From positions 26,439,210 through 26,503,209 of the forward strand of contig OX031073.1 in NCBI GenBank assembly GCA_943736015.1: a stretch of 64,000 nt of DNA, in the 5' to 3' direction. The notes beneath the pieces were generated by a model that saw only the letters and a list, made by a program, of their open reading frames with translations, was not told the origin of the DNA and searched no databases. This DNA is from Tridacna crocea (lineage: Eukaryota; Mollusca; Bivalvia; Cardiida; Cardiidae). Positions 34,985 to 43,985 of this stretch are shown here, in pieces (the stretch's first letter is position 1; every line of letters starts with the position of its first letter). The position numbers and the translations under genes are program-made.

Positions 34985-36422
34985 AAAACTTTGCCTTGAT
35001 AATATCTCGGACAAGTTCGAAAATGAGTCATGTCAAGTCAAAAACTAGGTCACTAGGTCATATCTTAGAAAAACCTTGTGTACGCAGTAGAGGCCACATT
35101 TTCAGTCCGATACTCATGAAAGTTGGTCAGAATGTTTGTCTTATAGGTATCTTGGATGATTTAGAAAATTAGTCATGTCGGATCAAAAACTAAGTCACTA
35201 GGTCAAATCTTAGAAAAACCTGGTGTATGCTCTAGAGGCCACATTTTCTGTCCAAAACTCTTGAAAGTTGGTCAGAATGTTTGCCTTGATGATATCTTGG
35301 ACCAGTTTGAAAATGGGTCATGTCAGGTCAAAAACTAGGTCACTGGGTCAAATCTAAGAAAAATCTTGTGTACGCTCTAGAGGCCACATTTTTAGTCTGA
35401 TACTCATGAAAGTTCATCAGAATGTTTGCCTCAATGATATCTCGGATGAGTTCGAAAATGGGTCATGTCGGGTAAAGAAATAGGTCACTAGTTCAAATCT
35501 TAGAAAAACCTTGTGTATGCTCTAGAGGCCACATTTTCAGTCCAAAACTCTTGAAAGTTGATCAGAATCTTTGTCTTGATGATATCTCAGATGAGTTTGA
35601 AAATGGGTCACCAGGTCAAATGTTATAAAAACCTTTTGTATGCTGTAGAGGCCATATTTTCTGTCGAAAAATTCTTGTAAGTTGGTCAGAATGTTTGTCT
35701 TAAAGATACCTCAGAAGAGTTTGAAAATGGGTCATGTTGGGTCAAAAACTAGGTTACCAGGTCAGATCTAAGAAAAACCTTGTATTTGCTCTGGATAAGC
35801 CACATTTCCAGTCCAACACCCTTTAAAACTGGTCAGAATGTTTGCCTTGATAATATTTTGGATGAGTTTGAAAATGGGTCATGTTGGGTCAAAAACTAGG
35901 TCAGTAGGTCAAATATAATAAAAACCTTGTGTATGCTCTGGAGGACACATTTTCAGTCTGATACTCCTGAAACTTGTTCATTATATTCGTCTTGGTGATA
36001 CCTTGAATTAGTTTGAAAATGGGTCATGTGGAGTCAAAAACTAGGTCACTGGGTGAAATATTAGAAAAACTTGTGTACACTGTAGAGGCCACATTTTCTG
36101 CCTGATACTCTTCAAACTTGGTCAGAAGGTTTGTTTTGGTGATGTCTCAAAAGAGTTTGATAATGGGTAATTGTCGGGTCCAAAACTACGTCACTTGGTC
36201 AAATCCTAGAAAAACCTTTTGTATGCTGTAGAGGCCACATTTTTAGTCCAATACTCATGAAACTTTGTCAGAGTGTTTGTCTTATTGATATCTCAAAAGT
36301 GTTTGATAATGGGTAATGTCTCTTAAAAAACTAAGTGACTGGGATTGAACTAGATTGAAAATGATTCATGTTTGGTCAATAGACTCAGGTGAGCGAATTC
36401 AGGGCCATCATGGCCCTCTTGT
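34985..36422 (+). mobile_element. Helentron/pearl-like element, 145-bp core
   Basis: About ten units of roughly 145 bp, each with GAGGCCACATTTT, GAAAGTTGGTCAGAATGTTTG and AAAATGGGTCATGT phrases. Ends CTCAGGTGAGCG, hairpin GGGCCATCATGGCCC and CTCTTGT. The start of the same family at 36878 reads GCTCACCTGAGC, complementary to the end here, as in Helentron subterminal repeats. Confidence 0.7.
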
Positions 36423-36423
36423 G

Positions 36424-36870
36424 TGAAATATAGAATTATTGCATTATGTGTACCAAAGATTGTACATAGGTTACTTTTTATAGGATTATTGCATTATGTG
36501 TACCAAAGAATGTACGTAGTTTACTTTTTATAGGAAATTTCTCGTGAGCTGATTGGTTAACGTACCGGAAACATATACCATGTTCCCTGGCAAAAACCAT
36601 GTAAAGCCAGACTCCTTTTTGAGGAGTTAACCCATAAAGCTTTGGAACTGATTTAAAGTTGTTTTTGAGGACAGTGTACATCAAAATCAGACGGCACAGA
36701 ATGTGCAGTCTGATCTTGGATCTACCATTTTTGCTTCTTTATTACATATTCTCTCTATATCAACAATAAGAATTTGATATTTCTGATATTTGAAAAGTCC
36801 ACTGTGTTCATTTAGCGCTGCAAGTAAGTGTTGGCATCAAGTCAAGAAACTCGGGAGGAATAAATCTTTT
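36424..36870. other. Unassigned sequence with hairpin
   Basis: A tandem duplication of about 54 bp at 36426-36535 (ATTATTGCATTATGTGTACC twice) and a GTGCAGTCTGATCTTGGATC hairpin arm at 36688-36723. No gene seen. Confidence 0.5.
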
Positions 36871-37753
36871 ATTCGCTCACCTGAGCACAAAGTGCTCATA
36901 GTGAGCTATTGTGATCGTGCTGTGTCCGTCATCTGTTGTGCGTCGTCCGTAGTCAACTTTTTACCTTGTGTACGCTCTAGAGGCCACATTTTTGGTCCGA
37001 TACTCATGAAAGTTGGTCAGGATATTTGCCTCAATGAAAGTATGGACGAGTAAAAAAATGGGTCATGTCGGGTCTAAAACTATGTCACTAAGTCAAATCT
37101 TAGAAAAACCTTGTGTACACTCTAGAGGCCACATTTTCAGTCGGATACTCATGAAAGTTGGTCAGGATGTTTGTCTGGAAGATATCTCGGACAAGTTCGA
37201 AAATGGTACATGTGGTTTCAAAAAGTAGGTCACTAGGTCAAATTTTAGAAAAACCTTGTGTACACTCTAGAGGCCACATTTTCAGCCGGATACTCAAGAA
37301 AGTTGGTCAGGATGTTTGCCTGGATGATATCTTGGACAAGTATAATGCCCCATGTTTTTGTCATTTATTGTAAAAAAAAAAAAAGGTAAAAAAATTCTAC
37401 CTCCTGCAAACTGTATTATTTTTTCCTTTTCTCACAGTCTTTGTTAACAAAGGTATCAATGTCTGCCTCCAGGAACTATTAATTTCCTTTGATAAAAACA
37501 ATCTTTTGATAGCCAAACCCATTGTTACCTGATTAGTTGTTTCAAGGTATTGAAAATGTCCTTTGATAATAATCTATGTTTGGATAATAAATCTGCCATT
37601 TGAGATATTACCTATTGTCTCAACAAGCTGTGAAAATCTTTTTACTTTGAACTTAAATATTTCATTGATTGTTTAATGACTTCTGTCTCACACCCTGTCA
37701 GATTCTTGAGACAGAATAAGTAAAAGTCTTTTTGACATATGTCACCTGGAAGA

Positions 37754-37760
37754 TATAAAA
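37754..37760 (+). promoter_or_regulatory. TATA box in 5' LTR
   Basis: TATAAAA within AGATATAAAATAGG. It lies 27 bp before the first 64-bp repeat, so transcription is predicted to begin at or near that repeat's first bases. An equivalent box stands at 47222-47228 in the 3' LTR. Confidence 0.6.
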
Positions 37761-37780
37761 TAGGTCCGTTTTAGTGAAGC

Positions 37781-37844
37781 ACCATGCAATTGGGTTTTGA
37801 GAATTAAACATATCGGATCAACAGTGTTTTTATATCTTTTCCAG
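37781..37844 (+). repeat. 64-bp duplication, first copy, with donor site
   Basis: Begins ACCATGCAATTGGG and ends ATCTTTTCCAG. It is followed by GTATGT, giving a good 5' splice donor (CAG|GTATGT) at 37844/37845. An identical copy lies at 38360-38423. The same pair is in the 3' LTR at 47249-47312 and 47828-47891. Confidence 0.9.
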
Positions 37845-38359
37845 GTATGTAACTTTAATTTTCTAAATGTTCTTTTTGTTGATAAATCATTTTCAGTAAA
37901 GTTCTTAAAAAAATTGTAATACAATTTGTGACTTTCTATTTTTCACTATGATTTTATTTACTTAACTATGTATGTGACTGTATAATTCTTTACTACTACA
38001 TTTAAGTAGCTTCTTAATATTTCTGACTGAAATTCTTAGTCTTGTTGTGTTAAGAAGATTCTTTTTATAAGATGGATACATCACTGCAAAACATTGTTTT
38101 AATTGCAAAATCTAAAACGTCATCTGTGGTGTTGTATTAATGCAATATGCTTCTTTAGCAGTATGTTAACCATATTTGATTTTTGCTTAAAATATGATTT
38201 TTGTGTAATGAAGTCTGTTTTGAGTTACTGATGAACAAATATGCATTAGTGAAATGTATTTTCATAAATCACATACTTGCTGTCATTGGTTAACCTTTCA
38301 CACGCAATATCTTAGCGAGTTTTCCCCAAATTTCAAAAGTTGTATTTTGTTTGTTTATT

Positions 38360-38423
38360 ACCATGCAATTGGGTTTTGAGAATTAAACATATCGGATCAA
38401 CAGTGTTTTTATATCTTTTCCAG
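38360..38423 (+). repeat. 64-bp duplication, second copy, with acceptor site
   Basis: Exact repeat of 37781-37844. Its pyrimidine-rich end TATATCTTTTCCAG is followed by CAAC, a plausible 3' splice acceptor at 38423/38424. Splicing 37845-38423 out would remove 579 nt and leave a leader identical to this copy and its downstream sequence. Confidence 0.85.
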
Positions 38424-38614
38424 CAACTTTACATCAGCCAGCCATTTTCCCCCAATAGAGATATAGTTCACTATATCTATCCATATTTTGTTTTGTCACT
38501 GGCCACGACGTTTGTACACCAGCACTACTTAAAGTCGTCCAATCCATTCACTCATTTAACACCCTGTATCCACGGCATTAAAACTTGGTGGAGTACAGAA
38601 GATCTTCAAACTGA

Positions 38615-39574
38615 ATGACAGCACCAGTCAACAGATATTGGCTAAGAGGTACTGGGGAACTGAGTGAAACCACTGAGGAAATTCAGGACTCTGTGTCTGA
38701 GGATAGTTTGGATTTGAGTGACATAAGTGTTGATAGTGTTGACAGTGTTCACAGTGACTCCAGTGACATTAACACTACAGGGATCATGGCAACTCACATT
38801 CAGCCACCAAGGTTTTGTGGGGACAGTGGAGCCAGAGCAGAAATTTGGCACAGACACTATGAAAATTATGCTCACCTTACCAAGTTGAATGATGAAGCAA
38901 GGCTCATGATGCTTCCATTTTTTCTGGATGGGAAGGCTAAGAAATGGTTTGACGCATTGCCGATGGATACCCAAGGGAATTATGCCAGACTAACATCTGA
39001 ACTCACAAAGAGGTTCAATGGTGATGACGGCCTGTCTTAAGGTCTTGGACTGTGGGCCCTAAGAAAGCTTCCTGGTGAGTCCCTTGATGATTACTTCCTG
39101 CGTGTTCAAAGTTTTTCTAGGGACAATGTTCCAGAACAATTTCTGGTTAGCGCGGCAATGCAGGGCTTGACACAAGAACTTAAACAAATTGTCATGCCAC
39201 AGCCTAACATAAGGACATTAGAGGACCTTCGTGTTACCACAACATTGGCAGAAAGAACTTTAATGGCTACAGGAGCTAGTGTTTCGGCCTTGGACCAAGG
39301 TCCACAGTTCATGAGAATCCTTATGGACCAAATCAAGGATCTGACTCTGGTCATCAAGACGCAGAATCAGCCTCAGGAGAAGCCACAGGACAGACAGGAT
39401 ACCAGACCGAGAAGACAAAGAGTTGCCTGCCGGAATTGTAGAGGTATGGTTTCTCATAAATTAGAAAAATGTCCTGCCTTCAATCTTAAATGTGAGTACT
39501 GTGGTGGTAGACATCACACTGAGGCTGTCTGTGAAAAGAAAGCGAGGGAGCTTAACTCATCCTCTAGGCAATAG
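38615..39574 (+). CDS. gag: Gag-like protein, interrupted by one stop
   Basis: Structural protein that would package the element's RNA. The first ATG after the LTR (38615) opens 141 codons, then a TAA at 39038-39040 stops it. The same frame continues without any shift to TAG at 39572-39574, for a span of 320 codons including the stop. The N-terminal part is acidic and Ser/Asp-rich. The middle (about codons 68-200, with KAKKWFDALP) matches the retrotransposon Gag/capsid region of Ty3/Gypsy elements. The C-terminal end carries two zinc knuckles: a variant CX2CX5HX4C at 39428 and a canonical CX2CX4HX4C at 39491-39532. The internal stop looks like a recent point mutation because reading frame and composition continue unchanged. 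A splice donor GAG|GTACTG at 38648/38649, 34 nt into the gene, may serve env. Confidence 0.85.
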
Positions 39575-40135
39575 GAACTCGCGCCTGTCTGTGAACGGAA
39601 ATCGTCCATGGATAGGCACCCAAAATATGTGCATAGCAAATCCACAGAGAAAAGTCATTGTGCTAAAAACAAGAATTCTGAAGAAGAGGTGTCTGTGGTC
39701 ACCTCACTTACCAGAAACACAATTACTGTAAATATCCATAACAGAAACTTGGAGGTTTTGGTAGACAGCGGTGCCAGTGTGTCATGCTTAAGTAAAATTA
39801 CCTTTGATAAATTCTGTAAAACTAACCAACTTAAACCTAAAATATCAAAGCTAAGTAATGTTGTAGGCATAGGTGGTGAAAGGCACTCAGTTTTTGGTGA
39901 AGTAGATTGCCCTGTCAATATTGATGGTCTCATTGTGCACCAAAAATTTGTGATTGTTGAAAACTTACATCATGAAGTCATTTTGGGCTTGGATTTTATG
40001 GTTCAAAATCATGTAAAGATTGACTTCCACAACCGACTTTTGTCAGTTGGAGAGGATGCAGTTATTGTCTCTCTGTTATGTGATAGCCGGTTCGGGTATG
40101 CCAGGCCATCAAAGAGAGTGACAATAAGCACCTAA
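39575..40135 (+). CDS. pro: Retroviral-type aspartic protease domain
   Basis: Cuts the Gag-Pol precursor. It follows gag in the same frame, separated only by the TAG at 39572-39574; the first ATG is at 39608 (175 codons). The catalytic motif DSGA is at 39764-39775 within VLVDSGASVSCLS, and a second conserved patch, HHEVILGLDFM, follows about 65 residues later as the flap/ILG region of the fold. The frame ends at TAA 40133-40135, five nucleotides after the RT frame opens at 40128. Same-frame placement after UAG would fit stop readthrough, as in gammaretroviruses, but may equally be a mutation in this copy. Confidence 0.85.
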   Translation, partial: ELAPVCERKSSMDRHPKYVHSKSTEKSHCAKNKNSEEEVSVVTSLTRNTITVNIHNRNLEVLVDSGASVSCLSKITFDKFCKTNQLKPKISKLSNVVGIGGERHSVFGEVDCPVNIDGLIVHQKFVIVENLHHEVILGLDFMVQNHVKIDFHNRLLSVGEDAVIVSLLCDSRFGYARPSKRVTIST

Positions 40136-43100
40136 CTCAGAAGTTATTGTGCCAGTGAGAGTTTCTGGAGTAAATAAAAATGACACCATCCTACTTGAGC
40201 CTGCAACTAACTTACATGAAATAATGTTGGCATCTGCAAGAACTCTTGTAAAAACTAAAAATAGAGGAGCACATTTAAGGATAATAAATCCAACAGATAA
40301 GGCAATAAGTATTTCACCAAGAGTTGTGTTGGCAACTGTAAGTCCAATTGATAGTGCTGAAATCTACCCATTATGCAATAATAAGCAAAGTAAAATCATT
40401 TCAAACATTAACATAGATTCATGCACTGAAAGTACAACAAAAGATTTGAAGTTTGAAATAGACAATGCCAAATTATCAAAAACTGAAAAACAAGATCTTA
40501 ATAAATTCTTACTTAAAAACAGTGATATTTTCTCTACATCTTTGGTTGATATTGGCAAAACAGATATATTCTCACATAAAATTGAAACTTTACCAGGTGC
40601 TCCACCTGTGCATTTGGCTCCACACAGGGTAGATCCAATCAAAAAGAAAGAAATTGAAAGGCAAACAGCAGAAATGGAGGATGCTGGACTGATTAGGCAA
40701 TCTAATTCTGTTTGGCACTCTCCAGTTGTGCTAGTGAAAAAGAAAGATAACTCCTGGCGTTTTGCAATTGACTATCGAAAATTAAATAGTATTACTATAC
40801 CAATATCACACCCTCTCCCAAGAATTGAAGATGTATTTGATGCTCTTGGTGAGTCTAAAGCAACTATTTTCTCAACTTTAGATCTAAACTCAGCTTACTA
40901 TCAAGTGGCATTAGACCCAGAAACCAGACATAAAGCAAGTTTTGTTACTCATGAGGGTGTTTATGAATTTTTGCAGATGCCATTTGGTCTCCGTAATGCA
41001 CCAATGAGTTTCCAGCTGCTGATGTCCATGGTTCTCAGAGGTTTAAACTGGAAATATGTGCTATGTTATATAGATGACATTTTAGTTTTCAGTCCTAACT
41101 TAGAAACACACATTACTCACTTAGATGAAGTTTTTCAAAGGTTAAGAGATGCTAAACTAACTCTCAAACCTTCACAATGCAAATTTGGAGTCGACAAAAT
41201 TATGTTTCTAGGCCACATTTTATCTGAAAATGGAGTACAAGTAGACCCAAGCAAGACTGAAAAAGTTCAAAATTTTCCTATACCAAAAACTCAAAAAGAA
41301 CTCAGAGGTTTTCTAGGTTTATGTAATTACTATAGGAGATTTGTTTTGAACTATGCAAAAATCTGTGTCCCTCTGAACAAATTACTCAAAAAGGATGTTA
41401 AACGTAACTTCACAAACAGTGACTGGTCAGATGAGTGCCAAAACGCTTTTGAAACATTGAAGAATGCATTAGTGAGCCCACCTATATTGCGCTTTCCGGA
41501 CATGAATAAGGACTTTATACTGACTACGGATGCTAATGGTTCAGCAATTGGACACATCCTTGGTCAGTTAGATGATTCTGGTCGAGAGTGTGTTATTGCC
41601 TATGGTGGTAGGGCACTGCGACCAGAAGAAAGGAAATGGGGTGTTACAGATCTTGAATGTTTGGCAGTCATTGATGGGTTTGAAACCTACAAACATTACC
41701 TATCATCTAGGAAAGTCACTGTTTACACTGATCATTCTTCACTAAATTATCTTTTATCAAAGAAAATTCCTTCTGGTAGGCTCTACAGATGGGCACTAAA
41801 ATTATCACCATATAACATAGAAATAAAACACAGAAAAGGTTTATTAAACCAAAATGCTGATGCATTATCTAGACTTGATTATTCTCATCTAAATGAGACT
41901 TATCAAACTAACTTACCCAATGATCAATCTAATAATGCTCCAGCCACCATGATGAAAGTGCAAACTATTTCAGAACCAACTGAGGCTTTAGACTCAATTA
42001 GTCTGTTGTTTAATGACAATGGCACAAACAAATGTGACACATCAAAAGACTTCAAACCTCCTAATGTAAAATCAAGTGAAACAAATCAGAAAGAATATTT
42101 AGAGACAGTTTTTGAATTCACAGATATACCAGAAATAAACACAATTGATGAAGAAAACATAGTTCAGCTTCAAAGAAAATGTAATTTTTGTCTTGAGTTT
42201 ATACACGCTCTTGAAGACAATAAATATCCTGAAAATAGTGATCAGGCTAGAGCTATTGCTGCACAGTGTGAAAGTCAATATGTGATGCAAGATAAAGTTC
42301 TTTATCATCTGTATACACCTCGGACTAAAAATTCAAAGCCTCAACTTGACCCCGACAGGATGATACTTCAACTAGTTGTTCCTGAGAATTTAAGGAAAAC
42401 CATTCTTGAAAATTATCATGACTGCAAGGCAGGTGGAGGGCACTTTGGCATTAAGAAAACATTTCCAGCAGTCAGACAAAAGTACTTTTGGCCAAAAATG
42501 TGGCAAGAAATAAATGATTATATTAAATCTTGTGATGTGTGTCAAAGGTGCAAAGTTGATAGAAAAGGTAACCATGTTCCTTTAAATCCTATTGCAGTAG
42601 GATCACGCTTTTCTAGAATCCACATTGATATCCTTTGTTCCTTGCCAAAAACAAAAGAAGGTTATCAGTACATCCTTCTCATAGTCGACAGTTTCACAAA
42701 GTGGACTGAATGCTTCCCTTTGAAAACACAGGAGGCATCTGAAATTGCCGACATTCTTTACAATGATTTTATCACCAGATACGGTGCACCTAGATCAATC
42801 GTGTCTGACCGTGGTAGAAACTTCATGTCAAAACTTGTCAGTGCTTTGTGTGAATTGTTTGAGATAAAACGTTTTCATACTAGTAGCTATCACCCGCAGA
42901 CAAATGGGACTGTTGAAAGAGCTAATAGCACTTTACTTCAGACCATAAGGGCATACATAGCTGAAGATCAAAGTAACTGGCCAAAGTTATTACCTAGTAT
43001 CATGATGGCCTTTAGATCCATGCCAAACACTGAGTCAACAGGATATAGTCCATTTGAAATGGTGTTTGGAGAAACCATGAATCTTCCAATTGATACTAGT

Positions 43101-43829
43101 TTAATACCAAAACAAACCTTACCACAGTCGGTTCAGCAATACTTTGCTGAACTTACTGACAGGTTAAAGGTTGTTTCAAAATTAGCAAAATTTAACCAAG
43201 AACACAAACAACTGCAAGCAAAAGAACGCCATGATATTAAGGCAAAAGTTCCGAATTATAAAATAGGAGATAAAGTTCTCTTAAAGCAAGACAAAACTCC
43301 CCAAGGCCAGTCCACTAAGCTAATTAATAAAAGAGATGGACCTTATGTTATCCAAGGTAAGGGACCTAACTTAACTTATAAAATTAGGCTCCTAGGGACT
43401 GGCAAAGTACATAAATCTCTAATAAATGCTGCTCGGTTGACATTGTACAATCAAAGACAAACTGAAGCAGTCACAACTAGTAGACAGGGCAGTGATGTGT
43501 CTGACACTGCAACTGACCCTGGAACCCCGGAACAAAATCACTCTCAGTTGACAACTGACAGTGAAGCAAATGAAACAGGACCCACTACAGCTGAACCAAT
43601 TGGTGAAAACCAGGATCAGCGCAGCTTGACTTCAATAAAAATAATTGGGGCAAGCAGAAAAGGTGGAGTCCAAAGATTTCGAATTCAATATGATGATGGT
43701 CACAGGGCATGGAAGTACGAAAATGAACTTCCTACCCCTGCCATTCATGACTACCTGCAAAAATTTAACAGGATAGGTAGAAAACGTAAACGCAAAAAAC
43801 AGAAATTTTTCATTCAAAGTCAGCAGTAA
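40128..43829 (+). CDS. pol: Pol: reverse transcriptase, RNase H, integrase
   Basis: Copies the RNA into DNA and integrates it. The frame is open from 40128; residues below count from the GTG at 40149 (1226 codons). RT runs about 165-345 with LDLNSAYYQV, QMPFGLRNAP and catalytic YIDD at 307-310. RNase H has the carboxylate series D461, E503 and D528. The integrase zinc domain has H757, H765, C795 and C798, and its catalytic triad is D827, D887 and E923 with the classic 35-residue gap between the last two. A GPY/F module (DGPYVIQGKGPNLTYKI) follows near 1070-1090, then a low-complexity Ser/Thr/Glu linker. Residues about 1163-1207 look chromodomain-like, ending in a basic tail with KRKRKK. It is intact for its full length. 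The protease frame is offset by +1 (or -2) near 40130. Confidence 0.95.
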   Translation, partial: APNSEVIVPVRVSGVNKNDTILLEPATNLHEIMLASARTLVKTKNRGAHLRIINPTDKAISISPRVVLATVSPIDSAEIYPLCNNKQSKIISNINIDSCTESTTKDLKFEIDNAKLSKTEKQDLNKFLLKNSDIFSTSLVDIGKTDIFSHKIETLPGAPPVHLAPHRVDPIKKKEIERQTAEMEDAGLIRQSNSVWHSPVVLVKKKDNSWRFAIDYRKLNSITIPISHPLPRIEDVFDALGESKATIFSTLDLNSAYYQVALDPETRHKASFVTHEGVYEFLQMPFGLRNAPMSFQLLMSMVLRGLNWKYVLCYIDDILVFSPNLETHITHLDEVFQRLRDAKLTLKPSQCKFGVDKIMFLGHILSENGVQVDPSKTEKVQNFPIPKTQKELRGFLGLCNYYRRFVLNYAKICVPLNKLLKKDVKRNFTNSDWSDECQNAFETLKNALVSPPILRFPDMNKDFILTTDANGSAIGHILGQLDDSGRECVIAYGGRALRPEERKWGVTDLECLAVIDGFETYKHYLSSRKVTVYTDHSSLNYLLSKKIPSGRLYRWALKLSPYNIEIKHRKGLLNQNADALSRLDYSHLNETYQTNLPNDQSNNAPATMMKVQTISEPTEALDSISLLFNDNGTNKCDTSKDFKPPNVKSSETNQKEYLETVFEFTDIPEINTIDEENIVQLQRKCNFCLEFIHALEDNKYPENSDQARAIAAQCESQYVMQDKVLYHLYTPRTKNSKPQLDPDRMILQLVVPENLRKTILENYHDCKAGGGHFGIKKTFPAVRQKYFWPKMWQEINDYIKSCDVCQRCKVDRKGNHVPLNPIAVGSRFSRIHIDILCSLPKTKEGYQYILLIVDSFTKWTECFPLKTQEASEIADILYNDFITRYGAPRSIVSDRGRNFMSKLVSALCELFEIKRFHTSSYHPQTNGTVERANSTLLQTIRAYIAEDQSNWPKLLPSIMMAFRSMPNTESTGYSPFEMVFGETMNLPIDTSLIPKQTLPQSVQQYFAELTDRLKVVSKLAKFNQEHKQLQAKERHDIKAKVPNYKIGDKVLLKQDKTPQGQSTKLINKRDGPYVIQGKGPNLTYKIRLLGTGKVHKSLINAARLTLYNQRQTEAVTTSRQGSDVSDTATDPGTPEQNHSQLTTDSEANETGPTTAEPIGENQDQRSLTSIKIIGASRKGGVQRFRIQYDDGHRAWKYENELPTPAIHDYLQKFNRIGRKRKRKKQKFFIQSQQ

Positions 43830-43985
43830 CTAACTGATCTCTTCTCTTGCTTTTGTGGTTGAGCTCTCCTACATGGCGCCAATCTCTATCTTTCCTATGT
43901 CTATCAGTACAAATTGCCTGTTTTTGAGTCTAGCAACCCTCTTGTTGTGAAACAAACTCTCTTTCTCTGACTCAAAACTGGCACT

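Larger units (their letters stand above)
37341..38581 (+). repeat. 5' LTR
   Basis: 1241 bp, nearly identical to 46633-48049 apart from about seven substitutions (for example AGTCTTGTTG against AGTCTTTTTG), an A-run length change and a 180-bp insertion in the 3' copy. Contains a TATA box, a 64-bp internal duplication and splice-like signals. The outer base on each side is ambiguous by 1-3 nt. Confidence 0.95.

Noticed and set aside
34985..36422. Regularly spaced repeats as a CRISPR-like array
   Set aside because: Units of about 145 bp are contiguous without unique spacers, and the DNA is clearly eukaryotic.
37344..37344. 8-bp target duplication ACAAGTAT for the LTR element
   Set aside because: The TAT is also present before the 3' LTR next to the purine tract, so it belongs to the LTR; the 5-bp ACAAG is the better reading.
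38582..38610. Primer-binding site after the 5' LTR
   Set aside because: TGGTGGAGTACAG and TGGAGTACAG begin with TGG as expected, but neither gives a tRNA 3' end I recognise, so no primer tRNA is claimed.
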